From contig JAOTOL010001157.1 in assembly GCA_034440575.1 (NCBI GenBank), positions 62,001-126,000 on the forward strand: a DNA stretch of 64,000 bases. Reading direction: 5' to 3'. The position numbers were made by a program, and so were the translations under genes. A model generated the notes under the pieces. It was not told where the DNA came from, did not search any database, and saw only the letters and a program-made list of their open reading frames with translations. Shown one piece after another: positions 27,227 through 38,479 of this stretch. The DNA is from Imbricaverruca yamaguchii. Lineage: Eukaryota > Arthropoda > Thecostraca > Neoverrucidae. The stretch's first letter is position 1, and every line of letters begins with the position of its first letter.

Positions 27227-27540
27227 TTAAAAACCGTCGTGCACTAACCAAACGAGTTTGTCGGTGTTTGTTTTTACACGCTGCAAGCCGCATTGAAATT
27301 CGTCGAGCAGATTGTTGTATTTCAGGACATTTCGCAATCGTGTGTTGACCATTCGCACCACCTGCTTACTACCGCATCTAGTAAGTGAGATGCTTTTTTG
27401 AGTGGAGTGATCTTTGTGCGGTTTGGCAATTGGATGACTACACTTTTTCGCCACGTAATAGGAAAGGTGTCATTTATGTTCAAAACGTTGATGGCCGCTA
27501 GTTAGTACGTTGGGTAGTTTTTGCTGAGATGTTTGAAGAA
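27227..27540 (-). pseudogene. I-superfamily LINE reverse-transcriptase finger/palm fragment
   Basis: Reading 27540 to 27227, the translation gives a NDTFPITWRKSVVIQLPN stretch (the W..a..ipI.Kp region of non-LTR RTs). It is followed by KDHS, the SLTRCGSKQ block (normally RPISLTSC) and then VNTRLRNVLKYNNLLDEFQCG, which corresponds to the conserved EFQCGFR box. The reading frame is open for 75 codons (27454-27227), with one frame change upstream. The fragment stops before the YADD box. It is truncated at both ends and lies alone, with no endonuclease or 3' tail nearby. Confidence 0.85.
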
Positions 27541-27593
27541 CTGAGTTTGAAGAACTGAGAGAAGAATGGTCCCAGCCCCCACCTTTGCCCTCA

Positions 27594-27631
27594 CCCCACC
27601 CCCCCCCGTCCCCCCCCCCCCCCCCCCCTTC
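27594..27631. repeat. poly-C tract
   Basis: Runs of C up to about 20 bases with a few interruptions. G-quadruplex potential on the minus strand. Confidence 0.9.
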
Positions 27632-27783
27632 AGCCCCTCACGTCACATACATTATGTCGTAAGACCTTAACGCAAATGTGCGCTTGCCTTGAATATACTC
27701 TCCAAACCCATTCGCTACAAAGGCGGCTCAAATGACCTCTATGGTACGGCGCGCTTGTAAACACACTCCCGCTCCCATCTACA

Positions 27784-29104
27784 TTAACACGCGCCCTGGA
27801 GGGTCTCTGCAAATTACGCGCACTGGAGGGGGGCGGATTCCGCCCCCCTAAGATCTCGGCTCCCATTAAGGCTAAAGGAACGAAATTCGCAGGGTGGATG
27901 GGCATGATAGTAAACTCTATTATGTGCAAATTTCGTGACCTTAGATCAATATCTTCAAGGTCCAATTAGGTCAAAATAGCAAAATGTTCTGGTTTTGCGT
28001 GGCATGGCTTGTCATTGGTATGGATCGCTGTGATTGTGTTTAAATGTTCCAAAATTGGCATTAATGATGTTTTAGACATTACTAATGATGTAATGCATGT
28101 GCCAGATCCGCCATTTGAACTCAGGTCACCCATATAGAAGCACTTTATCGGGTCATTACCTGCTCCAGTTACCGGAACCGAGCTGCCCACCTGACTGCTC
28201 GGTTGGGCGGCTCGGCACAATCGGCTTCGCAAAGAAAGGAGTGAAATACATGAATAAAGTATAGAAGCACTTAAGCACACAATGACAAACAGTAGGATGT
28301 GTAGGGAGTAACATGCGAAGTGACGTCAATCGCATGACAGTCATTTCCATTGATGACAACATTCCAGTTGACCATGCTTGGTTCCATTAGCCTGTCATGA
28401 TGACCTCGGCGACCTAACATGACTTTTAAATGATATAGCATAACAATATACATCAAACAAGCCGCTTGTGTTGTAAAGAACACTTCCCTTTTGCCAATAT
28501 ACGGGAAGCACATCAGCGCAGATTTCTGTGGTCTCCCGCTGCGATTAAAAAAAAACAATTTAACGGCCCATAACTTAATAACTTTTCGGCCGAATTTAAT
28601 TTGTCTTGATTTAAACAATGCGCCGGTCATTTCTAAGCAGGTACGGACAAAAATGGCGCATATCGGCCAGTACAATATGGAGTTGTGTACGAAAAATCAG
28701 AGGGGTGGGCGGATTTCGCCATCCACCCCACCAGGGCGTGTGTTAACCTGTCATAAACTTGACCTCGGTGACCTGACATGACTTTGGAACAATGCAGCGT
28801 AACAATATACATCAAACAAGTCGCTAGTGTTGCCAAGAACACTTCCTTTTTGCTGATATGTGGGAAGCGCATCAGCGCCGATATTTGTGGTCTGGCGCTC
28901 AGATTTGTTTTGAGTTTACCGACCCATAACTCGAGAAAAAAATCGGTAGATTTTCTTTTTTCTTACTTTAAACAGCGTGCCGTTCATTTCTAAGCAGGTA
29001 CACAAAAATGACGTATATCTGCCGGTAAAATCTGGAGTTATCTGCGAAAGACAGGAGGGGTGGGCGGATTTCGCCCTCCCCCCCCCCTCCAGAGCGCGTG
29101 TTAA
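27784..29104. mobile_element. non-autonomous TTAA-flanked element, copy A, with duplicated ends
   Basis: The element begins ttaacacgcgccctggagg (27784) and ends ccctccagagcgcgtgttaa (29104), i.e. inverted ends each bounded by TTAA. Next to the ends lie palindromic blocks such as gggggcggattccgccccc. Its interior (28050-28400) matches copy B (39364-40257) in inverse orientation, which establishes it as a dispersed family. Two extra termini are present inside: a second left end at about 27813-27850, and an internal right end with TTAA at 28743-28746. The last 350-360 bp (28394-28746 and 28747-29104) are a tandem duplication. No transposase is encoded; its ORFs are not conserved with copy B. TTAA targets are typical of piggyBac-type transposases, so mobilisation by one is a reasonable inference. 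Confidence 0.75.
28394..29104. repeat. tandem duplication of the TTAA element's right-end module
   Basis: Two units of about 355 bp each start near cctgtcat and end in a gcgtgttaa-like terminus with the gggtgggcggatttcgcc block. They are about 75-80 percent alike by eye, so the duplication is not recent. Confidence 0.75.
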
Positions 29105-32100
29105 AACCACCCAATTCCGAAACAAAAGGTGCATACTGCGCTTCTCATGTCCTGATATGGGGCATACCCCGTTGCATGTACTGAACTTCAGCATGATCTG
29201 GTAATGCTCAACCAGGAAACTTCTACTGTTTTAATGGGCACTCTGTTGTCAGATGCGTGCCACAAAGCGCCGACAGCTTGAATCATGCCGGGATAAGGGT
29301 ACCCGACACTCATTTCCACACTGTAGTCCTCAGAGATGGTTGACGAGTTCCCATGATAACTAGGACATCCTCTACCTAGTGAGCACCGGAAGCCCTCGGT
29401 GACGTCTGTATGCAAAACGTCTTGGTAATCGTAATTTTCACGAATTGTTACTCAATTTTCAAGACGTTTTCTTCGTGCAGACACCTCGGAGCGAAGGAGC
29501 ATTTCAAGCACATGCTTTCCTCACTGTCAGGAATTTCGTGACACCGCCCGTGCATATCCACACATCGTTCACTGCGGGTCGCCGAAACTGCAGATGTGAG
29601 CTGCAAGTGAAAATTGCATTCAGAACACCTGGCGCTTCTCTCGGGCCGGGGCGCCATGGTCTGATGGCTGTCATCGCTCACTGAGGCCGCCGGCCGGCCC
29701 GCCGCTGTCAGCGCTGCCGCCCGCTCCCACCGCCACCAGCGACCGCCTGCTGCGGTAGACTGTACCGCGACGCAGCACCAAGGCCGGCGAATTAGTCACG
29801 CTGGGGATACGGTTTGTGGTTGGCAGGTGGCGATGAGGGTTTAATCTTCTTCACTTGCCAAGGTTCGCATACTTTGGCTATTATGCTGCTCAATCTGAAA
29901 CATTGATGTATTACAGTGCATCACTAGTGGAGTTTTCCAAACGTCTTCCGACGATTTCTCGAGGTGCTTTTCACGTGGTGCCTCGTGGTTTTCTCGTGGT
30001 ACTTTTCCATGCATCCTCATACGTACTAGTGTTAAATTTTGAAGAGTAAGTGGTGCTCAGACACTCTTTTGTGATGATCAAGCACCACCTGTCAATACTA
30101 GAACTGCACCACTGAAGTGCACATTGCACACGTTACATCAGAGTGTTGCTGCATGTCAATGTGTATGTCGCAGTACTGATGCAAACTACCAGCATCTTGA
30201 CGTATCCCAGTCCCGGTAAACAGCACTTTAGGTGGGGTAGGTGGAAAGATGCATGGAGCCCCTTTGCCTCAAGGGACTCTGCAGCTCTAAAGATTCCTTA
30301 GCCAGAAGTAGAAAATAATTCCAATCATCCGACACCAGTCGGAGCCAGTCTCAATGCCTTCAAAGATCACCAGGCAAACAAAAACAGCTTCCTTTACGTC
30401 AACAATGCCGTGACCGTATCACTGCGTGGAGCTTGCTTGGGGCCAGCTTGATGGAGTTGGAGGGCCCCAGAATTCAAGTTGTCGTGTTTGCCCAGTCTGG
30501 TTTAAGCAATTTCGACCTTGAAACACTGTGGTCACTACGATATGCATTTTCAGATTTCAGATTAATTTTCCGGGCCGGGAAGGAAGCCTTCATTATATTG
30601 CGTTTCCATGGTTACATGTTCGCCTCATTGATTCGTATACATCGAATATGTCAAAATATAGTTATTGTCTGTTTCCAGTGTATTGAGTGCATGCTCATTG
30701 GCAATGCAATGCAAGCATTTTACTTGGTTCAAAAATAAATAAGCTTGATAAAACTCTATCACATGGGCGCAAAATGACCTCAGTAGTCAATGCGCCCTAA
30801 AACCAAAATAACCAACTAACTAAGCTACGTCATGCCAACGGACAATCCCCGCATATATTTTAGATGGCGTTGGATTTAAATCCCCTTTCCGCATAGTTCG
30901 TGTCTAGTTCACCTTAGCTGGAGTGTGGTTAGTAGCACATTATCATGAAGATAAAGATACCGATAAAACTAAGATAGCTAAAGAGCTTGTATTGTCTTCG
31001 GTTGTCTGGTAAAGCTAGCGATACCAGGATCACGACCAAGCTTGCATGATGGCAGGGGTGTATTTGTCACAATTCTGGCCAATGTACTGTACATGTTGGT
31101 AATGCTATTGAGCTTTTCAGCATGTGGGAAGGACAAAATTACCAAAATCACACATTTCAGCAAAATTCACTCGTTTAACTACCTAGCACTCATCCCACGC
31201 CTTTGAGTTATAGGCAATTCGAACAAATTAGCGCATGTAATAACCTAAATTTTCTTCAATGTCTCAAGTTTGCTTCTCAACCGTTTGTGTTGTATTCACC
31301 AAGATACCTGTATTAGAGTATTCACTATCGTTCGATGAATCCATCATAGTTCGTTGAAGGCCTTATAAGACGAGTCAAAGTACAGACTGTTTCTGAAGGT
31401 TATTTTAAAATCCAGATAAGTCCGAAAATCGCACTTGCACTGGTGCCATCTGGCAACAGTGGTTAACTAGTCGGCTGATTACAATACAAATATCGATTCG
31501 GTACGGTACCGAACAGGAATGACTGGATGCTACTATCACATATAAAGGGGTACTGAGTTTGTTGAAATATACGTTTAGTTTGATATAGAAGATAAATTTG
31601 CAGATTCAAATATCTCCGAGAACTGAAAATTTGACAATATTTCCCCATCACGCTGTTCAGAACACTCATTCTATCCGAAATTACCAATACTTATTACCGC
31701 ATCCGCATAGGCTGCCAACTCTTTGGCAGCTTTCCTCCCAGAATCTCGGTTATGTTCGCCGACCGGGACTGAGACAAAGGAATTGATAATACTGAGAACA
31801 GCTACCTTTTGACAGTAGTGGGCACAATTATCAACAACAGACAGCAAGCGGCTATGTCTTGACTATGTCTAGTCATAGTCAAGTGACTATGACTATGACT
31901 GTCTGTGATTTAGCGGTTATGTCTATTAGTGAAAGCCCATCATTCCACTCTACAGGCGCATTAATGCGAAACATGTGCACTGACGGCGTCAAAGCGCGGT
32001 ATGCTCTGTAACTAAGAGTGATATTTGACAGAGCTGTGCCAATTTGCTAGCCTAAAATAACTTTATTTGGATGCAAAAAGCTGGAAGCCATTTTCACGTG

Positions 32101-32220
32101 GGTCACATGCTAAGTTCCGGTTCCCTATCGACATTCTCAGGCTGCAGGATATATTGACTAAAAGACTACAGGCCTGGATGGGCATGGTTGAGGTAACGAA
32201 ACATTTCTTAGGTGTACCCC
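29105..32220. other. no gene recognised
   Basis: About 3.1 kb. A GC-rich patch lies at about 29690-29800. At 31850-31905 the words gactatgtctagtcatagtc and tgactatgactatgactg form small overlapping inverted repeats. No protein family is recognisable. Confidence 0.4.
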
Positions 32221-32414
32221 GGTGCAGCATTCAGCAGGCACGCTTGTACCAGTGCCATCTAGCGATTATAGTATAACGAGGTTCATTACGGTGCAGCGTT
32301 CAACAGGCGCACCTGTACTAGTGCCATCTAGCGTGTATATAATAAATAGGTGCACCCCGGTGCAGCATTCGACAGGCGCGCTTGCACCAGTCATCCTGCG
32401 TTTATAGTTGTATT
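32221..32414. repeat. 69-bp tandem repeat, 3 copies
   Basis: Units start ggtgcagc at 32221, 32290 and 32359 (69 bp spacing) and contain gccatctagcg. The last unit runs directly into the 12-bp array, whose ctagcg core it shares. Confidence 0.85.
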
Positions 32415-32560
32415 TAGCGTCTAGCGTAGCGTCTAGCGTAGCGTCTAGCGTAGCGTCTAGCGTAGCGTCTAGCGTAGCGTCTAGCGTAGCGTCTAGCGTA
32501 GCGTCTAGCGTAGCGTCTAGCGTAGCGTCTAGCGTAGCGTCTAGCGTAGCGTCTAGCGTA
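32415..32560. repeat. 12-bp satellite gtctagcgtagc, 12 copies
   Basis: A pure array of 12-bp units that seems to have grown out of the tctagcg word of the neighbouring 69-bp repeat. Both strands are open across it because 12 is a multiple of three. Confidence 0.97.
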
Positions 32561-33045
32561 CGCGGGTGTTACCACGTCAGCCAAGCTACTGTGCGAAGGA
32601 TCTTTTAGGTGTATATAACGTATGGTGTATGCAAAGAAATGCAGCTGCGTTATTGCGTATATGAAAATGAAGGTGGGAAAGGGCAAAGTACGGGAGATCA
32701 AATGAGGCCTGGTTAGGTCAGTCCAGGTCAATAATTGTTGAGGTTACGTTAGGTTGGGTTGAATTGCCATGTTAGTATTTGGTTGGGCTAGATTAACTTA
32801 GGTTAGTGTAGATTGGCTGATTTTTTTGTAAATTCAGTTCAAGCCCGATTGGAGTGTAGTTGCTTATATATATTTTGAACACACTAACATGGTAGTGGAG
32901 TTGGTGTGCATCTTATTTACAAAGACAGCAAAGAAACAAGGAAAATGGCAATGTCGACTGAAACAACTAACATAAAGATCATCAACACTGAGATCCCAGT
33001 CATTCTCAATGAATCATGCATGTCAAATCTGCCACCAAGCTACCC
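32561..33045. other. no gene recognised
   Basis: Includes short ggttaggtt-type words at 32700-32820 (aggttacgttaggttgggtt), which are degenerate and too few to call telomeric. Confidence 0.5.
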
Positions 33046-33129
33046 ACGCACACGCACACACACACACACTCACGCACGCACACACACACACATACACACA
33101 CACGCACACACATACACACACACACACGC
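33046..33129. repeat. imperfect (CA)n microsatellite
   Basis: acacac runs with cgcaca and tacaca interruptions. Confidence 0.9.
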
Positions 33130-33512
33130 TCACTTATGCTATTCTGTAAGCATCTGCTCCGTGCGAATATCGAAGAAGATTTTTCCTTTAAACCGGGAGG
33201 AAATTACCAGGATCCACGTGTGAGCGGTTCCCTTACGGGTGTGAAAGGCAAGCGTTGATGGAATACATAGATCATTATCATGCCTCCCCCTCCTCCCACT
33301 GTCACATCACCGAAAGCACACCACGCCTTATTGTGACGCCTTCAGTGATTGATAACATTCGCGTGCGTCTGTGGTCGTGCGATTGGCAATTTCCCTACCA
33401 TTGAATGCTACGTCAGTGTAACTACAGATGGCCGAATGGAAGATCGTGTCGTCTGCCGCCTGGTTAATCCCCCGTTGAATTGGATGGGCGAGCACACTGC
33501 GTCGGCCATGTG

Positions 33513-33623
33513 CAGTGGTCCACGAAGGGCGCATTGCGTCGGCAATCCCCAGCGGTCCACGAAGGGCGCATTGCGTCGGCAATCCCCAGCGGTCCACGAA
33601 GGGATGCAGTGTGTCGGTTCCTA
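33513..33623. repeat. 37-bp tandem repeat, 3 copies
   Basis: Units starting cagyggtccacgaaggg occur at 33513, 33550 and 33587. Copies two and three are almost identical. Confidence 0.9.
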
Positions 33624-33824
33624 GTTGCAATATCTGGACGTGGTAGCCAGGAACCAGCAGACAACGATACACGCATGATTGCTACACATTGCAGTGGAAC
33701 TACGGCAGTCATAAATATACGTATTGAGTAAGTAGTAGTGCTCTTCGCGTACCTTGGTCTTACAGATTGGCATGTATTTGGACATACTTTTGAGATGCAT
33801 TTTGTGATATATTCATCATCAACA

Positions 33825-34860
33825 TAACAGCACTACTACAACACTTACACAATATAGACATACAAGGCAGACTGATACATTACTTACATTTCTATTTACT
33901 TAACAGGTCTTTTCAAGTCAAAGTTGTGCCCCACACTTCAGACTCCAAATTCCCCACAGCCGGTTTAATGCAAGGTTCAGTTCTCAGTGTCCTACTCTTT
34001 ATTTTAGCTCTAAATTCAGTCATCACCTACAACTTTTCGACCAAAATTGCAATCTACGCCGACGACATAGTATTATGGACACAAACAGAAGCACCAGCAC
34101 ACACACTAACAATATTACAACACGCACTAACAGAAATCCACAACAAACTTGCCACATTAAGCCTTCACATCGCACCATTAAAATCCAAATGCATGATTTT
34201 CGGCTACAACAGAGACACAAACCTACAACTCCTAAAAATAAACAACTCACCCAATCCCTTTGTCACCACAACAAAATTTTATAGGTATCACATTAGACCA
34301 ACGACTAACTTTTCGGCCACACGTCGTAAACATGCAAAGACGCGCTTAAAAAATCAACATAATACGAGCACTTTCTGGCACACACTGGGGATCCGACCAA
34401 AACACACTTCTAACTCTTTACAAATCACTCCTTCGGCCAACTATGGAATACGGATCCCCACTTTTCGAAAACGCAGTTAAATCAAATCTCAAAATTCTAG
34501 ATTTTACTCAACGTCAATGCCTACAAGTAGTCACATGAGTTTACATCACCTCACCTTTTCACGCTCTTCACATATACAACCACATCCCAGAACTACAGCA
34601 CAGACGAAGAGAAGCACTATTTAGGTACTACTACAAGACACAACTCACGAAACAACACCCATGCACCCAGGCACTAAAACTCCGCACAACACGCATACAC
34701 CAACTCATGAATTCAACACGACTAAAGACTGCATACACAGACACGCCAACACACTAGATATAATACTCCCAACGACAGCACCACTCCCACAATCCATTGC
34801 ATGGTGGAAACAACAGATACCGAACACACACTTCCTCATTGACAAACCGAAAAAACACAT
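33825..34860 (+). pseudogene. I-superfamily LINE reverse transcriptase, 3' half
   Basis: The translation from about 33825 runs through NRSFQVKVV, GLMQGSVLSVLLF and IAIYADDIVLW (RT palm with the catalytic YADD intact). It continues through an LKSKCMIF thumb-type block, a QRQCLQVVT block and a linker ending ILPTTAPLPQSIAWW. This order matches the C-terminal half of an I-type ORF2; the RNase H domain itself is not reached. The frame is open from 33926 to 34480, after which a shift is needed. The 5' half is missing. At 34860 it is joined to a minus-strand endonuclease fragment. The coding strand is very poor in G (14 G in 180 bases at 34081-34260). Confidence 0.85.
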
Positions 34861-34869
34861 GTGGGGTGT

Positions 34870-35304
34870 GCATTGCAATGCACCCCAGGTTGTGTGGTGT
34901 GCATTGAAGTCGCCCAGGAGTACCATGGGAGGAGGGAGCACGGCGAGCAGGCGTCCGAGTTTTGCTGGGGGTAAAGTTCCGCCAGGAGAGGTAGATCGAA
35001 CAAATGATGATATGTCTGTGTCCGAAGAACATCCTCGCCACCGCTTGCAGGTTCGTCCGCAGAGTAAGCGGAAGCGCAGAAGAACTGTGCTGGACAGCTA
35101 CCAGGACACCCCATGTGCCACTGTGTCTGTTGGATTGAATTTCGAAAAATATGATGGTCTCTTAGATAATACGGGGTTCCGGCAAAAAAGCTTCGTCTCC
35201 TGCAGACACACGGCCACAGGGGTGTGCTCACTCATGATGTCCTGAAGCTCCTCCAGACTGGTCCTCACACCCCTGCAGTTCCATTGTAAAACTAGTGATG
35301 GCAT
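34870..35304 (-). pseudogene. I-superfamily LINE ORF2 N terminus (endonuclease)
   Basis: Starting at 35304 the minus strand reads LVLQWNCRGVRTSLEELQD and then VCLQETKL, the classic beginning of an APE endonuclease in I/Jockey ORF2 proteins. After a frameshift it gives IIICSIYLSW and then VLLGDFNAHHTTWG, which carries the catalytic GDFN motif. It follows the ORF1 of the same orientation at 35560-37140, so ORF1 and ORF2 belong to one element. The protein is cut off at about 34870, before the SDH motif and the whole RT. Confidence 0.85.
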
Positions 35305-35559
35305 GGTTGACTAGGCTTGCCTATATTTTACTGAAAAAGTGAAACATAGGTTGTTTTCCTGACATTCCTTCTCGAGAGACCGTCTGAAGCAAAATGGTGG
35401 ACCAGAGTTAATCCTGGTTCGAGAACTAAGAGTGGTTATGATAAGTAAACAAAAACACATTTTAAAAGGCATTTAAAGCGCTGGCTCCGTCCTCCACCCG
35501 AAGCAGGGGACCGCCGGGAAGCCAGGAAACAAACCGGGAGTTTCAACCCAACCCGGCCC

Positions 35560-37410
35560 TAGGGACTTAATCCTCAGGCTGGAACTTGGTGACCCATCCC
35601 CTGGTGGAGAGCCTGATAGTGGCAGACCTCGTTTCTGGGCTCCAGATGGGACGGAGGCGGAGGAGGGCCCATCGCATTGACAGATGGAGCCGGTCCCTGC
35701 ACTCTCTGTCGTGGCGATGGGGTGATCGGCCTCCGAGGAAGAGCCTCCTCAGCTTCTTGGTGCCCCTTCTCGCGGGCCCTTTCCATCTGAACAAGCCGCA
35801 CTCGCTTTGCCTCGCGGGTGCGTCTCTCGGCTTCTTGGTAGTGGAGGTTGATATCCGGGATTTTGATCGATCGTCGGGAGGGAAATTTAGGTGTGCAGGT
35901 GGAAGTCGAGGGTGGGGTGAGGCCTGGTTCACGGGAAGGGGAGAAGATTCAGGTAAGGAGGAAGTGGAGAGGACGGATTTGGGGATGGTGCTGGAGGATG
36001 TGGGTGGCGAGGGACGTTGGAGGGCGGACGGGACATGGGATATTGGGATTTCTGGGTAGGTGATGAGGTAGATGGGAAGGACCTAGGATTGGGTTGAAAG
36101 GACCGAGGAGGCCCCTTTGACCGTTGGGCCAGAGTCCACCTCCCACCCCCGAAGATTCTGGAAGGGGCTTCGGATGGGCAAGCGGGTCATACATCCGTGG
36201 AGGGTGGACCTCGGTCGCCTCATTGTCATGTCGGGTTGGCTGCCCATGACTTTCAGGCGACGGCAGTGGCACCCCAAAAGATCGCAGCAGGGTCATCAGC
36301 TGAGCTATGACCTCAGTTGTCATGTCGCACTGCGTGTGTTCAGGACCTACGAGATATTTCTTGCGTATCTGTTGTGTGGTTGTACAGTTCGGTCGTGCTT
36401 TTGTTGCATACGACACCCTTGGGTGAGCTGCCTCATAAAGTTTACGCGCTTCCAGAAATGTGATCTTCTTGGAAAATTGAATTGCAACTATCTCCTTCTC
36501 TTTCAGAAAATAGGACAAGAAAGATCATAAGAAGTGTGGGTTTTTCTTGGTTGGGCCACAATTGAAACAGTTCGGGTTCTTCGCTTCGCATTTATCTCTA
36601 GCATGCTCCGTTGAACCACATTTTCCACGTGCTTCACAATTTCTACAGTGCTGAGGAGTATGCCCAAAACTGGAACACCTAAAACATCTCGTCGGGTTAG
36701 GGACAAATACACGAGCCTTTGCACGGACTTATCCAACGGTAATGAACTCAGAGAGATCTGTCGTGAGAAATGTAAGAAGGAAGTTGTCTCTTCGTTGAGT
36801 TTCTTGCCATTTCCTAATCGTTATCCTTCGCGCCTCTACTACTCTCCACTCTGCCAAGCCATCCACAACGTCGGCGTCCAACACATCTCTCAAGTCATAA
36901 CAGTTGATGACGCCTTCAGAGTGATTTTTCGTATTATGTGGAAGAACTTGGGTATTTCCGGTGACTACCACTACTTTCATTTTGTACAGTGTATCTTAGT
37001 TCCGTTGCTTCCATCGCCCTCCTTGTGTCATCTGTAGTTTTAAATTCCACCTCCAGGCCACCTTCTCTAAGTTTTCGGTGCCTCAATACCCCCTATCACC
37101 ATCCTGTCGCATGCCTCTTTTCTTTGAAATGGTATAAGCGATGACAAACTTGTAACTTCCCCTCCCGACTTCATAATGAGAATATGGGGCGCGGGGAGAC
37201 TGGCATGTCGATTTGTCTGTCCCCCACTAGAGGGAACAGGAAAGTTGTCCTTGTGTTTGTGTTTGCCATGAAGTATGTTTGTGTTTCAGCCCCGCGGACG
37301 ACCCACCACAGAGGGGTACTACCGGGTGGACGCCTGTGTCCCGGTGTCCCGGGAACGGGAGGACGCCAGCCGTTCGTGGAGCTATACGGGGCAGGCGACG
37401 CCATCATCCG
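35560..37410 (-). pseudogene. I-superfamily LINE ORF1 (Gag-like, CCHC)
   Basis: This nucleic-acid-binding protein would coat the LINE RNA. Its core reads NCYDLRDVLDADVVDGL and then VVEARRITIRK, FLLTFLTTDLSEFI and VRAKARVFVPNPTRCFRC. The first zinc knuckle is C-x2-C-x4-H-x4-C (about 36686-36645); a second has lost its first cysteine and a third is partial (CFNC). Then come KEKEIVAIQFSKKITFLEARKL and ARPNCTTTQQ, typical of I-type ORF1, followed by a Pro-rich tail ending near 35570. An in-frame TAA just before VRAK and several frame changes show that it is dead. The N-terminal part (37140-37410) is less certain. Confidence 0.8.
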
Positions 37411-37540
37411 GCCGGGAAAGAGAGACTCACCACCCCGGTCGGGATCTAGCGCCGTCCATCCCTTAACCCCAGCCGACCGGGCCGGCAGACACTGGGAAGA
37501 ATCCTAGGCTCCCAACCCAAAGCGACTCGTCACTTAGTTC

Positions 37541-37990
37541 GCCTGCCACTCCGGGACTCGCCTGCCTCTCCGCGATTTCGGGACCAAAGAGGCGTGTTGG
37601 TCCCCCGTCACAACTAGCACCGTGCGACGGCGGATCTCAGCCTCCAGGGCTCCGTCAACCCCGGGGGCGGGCAGAGGGTCACGACTACCCCGATAAACTG
37701 AGTTGGAGGGCAGGACACGGGGAAGTTGTCCTGCCTGCTCATCATAAGGAGAGTTGGTGTTGCAGGGGCCAGTGAAGGACATGGACATTGAGATGAGATG
37801 GGCATGGGAATGTGGGCTTTATGGGTGGAAGGACGAGTGAGGCACTTCTAGTCTCACCCTTCACCACGGATCGATGGCCTGGTCCGCTGGGTCCTATCGG
37901 CACACAATCCCCCCACCCCTATCCCCACCACCACCACCACCACCACCACCACCACCATGACGGAACGGTGGTGCCTCGTCGTGGGGGTAT
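37541..37990 (-). repeat. 5' UTR-like module of the I-type LINE
   Basis: This segment lies just upstream (in minus orientation) of ORF1. It shares extended similarity with 43606-43905 and 55990-56325, including aagaggcgtg(t/c)tgg, a ctccag...ccgggg.cgggc block, and gctcat...gttggtgt. Position and recurrence suggest the 5' UTR/promoter of this LINE family. The likely transcript start is near ccccacgacgaggcaccacc on the minus strand (about 37990-37965). Confidence 0.65.
37919..37957. repeat. (CCA)n microsatellite
   Basis: A run of about 11 cac triplets inside the LINE 5' region. Confidence 0.95.
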
Positions 37991-38367
37991 TCGACGATAG
38001 TCCATTTTCAACGTTGTTCCATCCAATCCTTTTCCGGTTTCGACCTTATTTCATACGAATATGCTCAATTTCGATCTCGTATTCGACACTAGGCGTGGGC
38101 GCTCATATTCAATCGTATTCGATCAGTCGTTTTTGCTATTTCGTGGACCATTTAGCTGACGATGGATTTATTTGAGATAGTTTTTGTTTTGTATTTTTTT
38201 CTCTTGAGATACTCTTCAGAGTGGCATTATGAGACAAGTCAGAGCTGGCCGCAGGACACATTCTTAGGTTCACCGACGAGTTCTGTATCAATTGGTGATA
38301 ACCATCATGGGAAATGTTGAATTTAGTGACTACCTGATTACCATGTCAGTATATGTACATATATATA

Positions 38368-38376
38368 TGTATATGG

Positions 38377-38453
<77 letters not shown>
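38368..38453. repeat. (TA)n microsatellite at the mariner left flank
   Basis: Alternating AT with a few g and c interruptions, ending at the mariner terminus. Mariner transposases integrate at TA, so the repeat is the natural target. Confidence 0.95.
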
Positions 38454-38458
<5 letters not shown>

Positions 38459-38479
38459 GAGTGGTGCTGAAAAGTTCCT

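Noticed and set aside
32700..32820. telomere-like ggttag repeats
   Set aside because: Only a few degenerate words; no regular TTAGG or TTAGGG array.
33825..37990. single LINE with a 5' inversion by twin priming
   Set aside because: The inverted 5' part lies on the 3' side of the RT part, the reverse of what twin priming gives.
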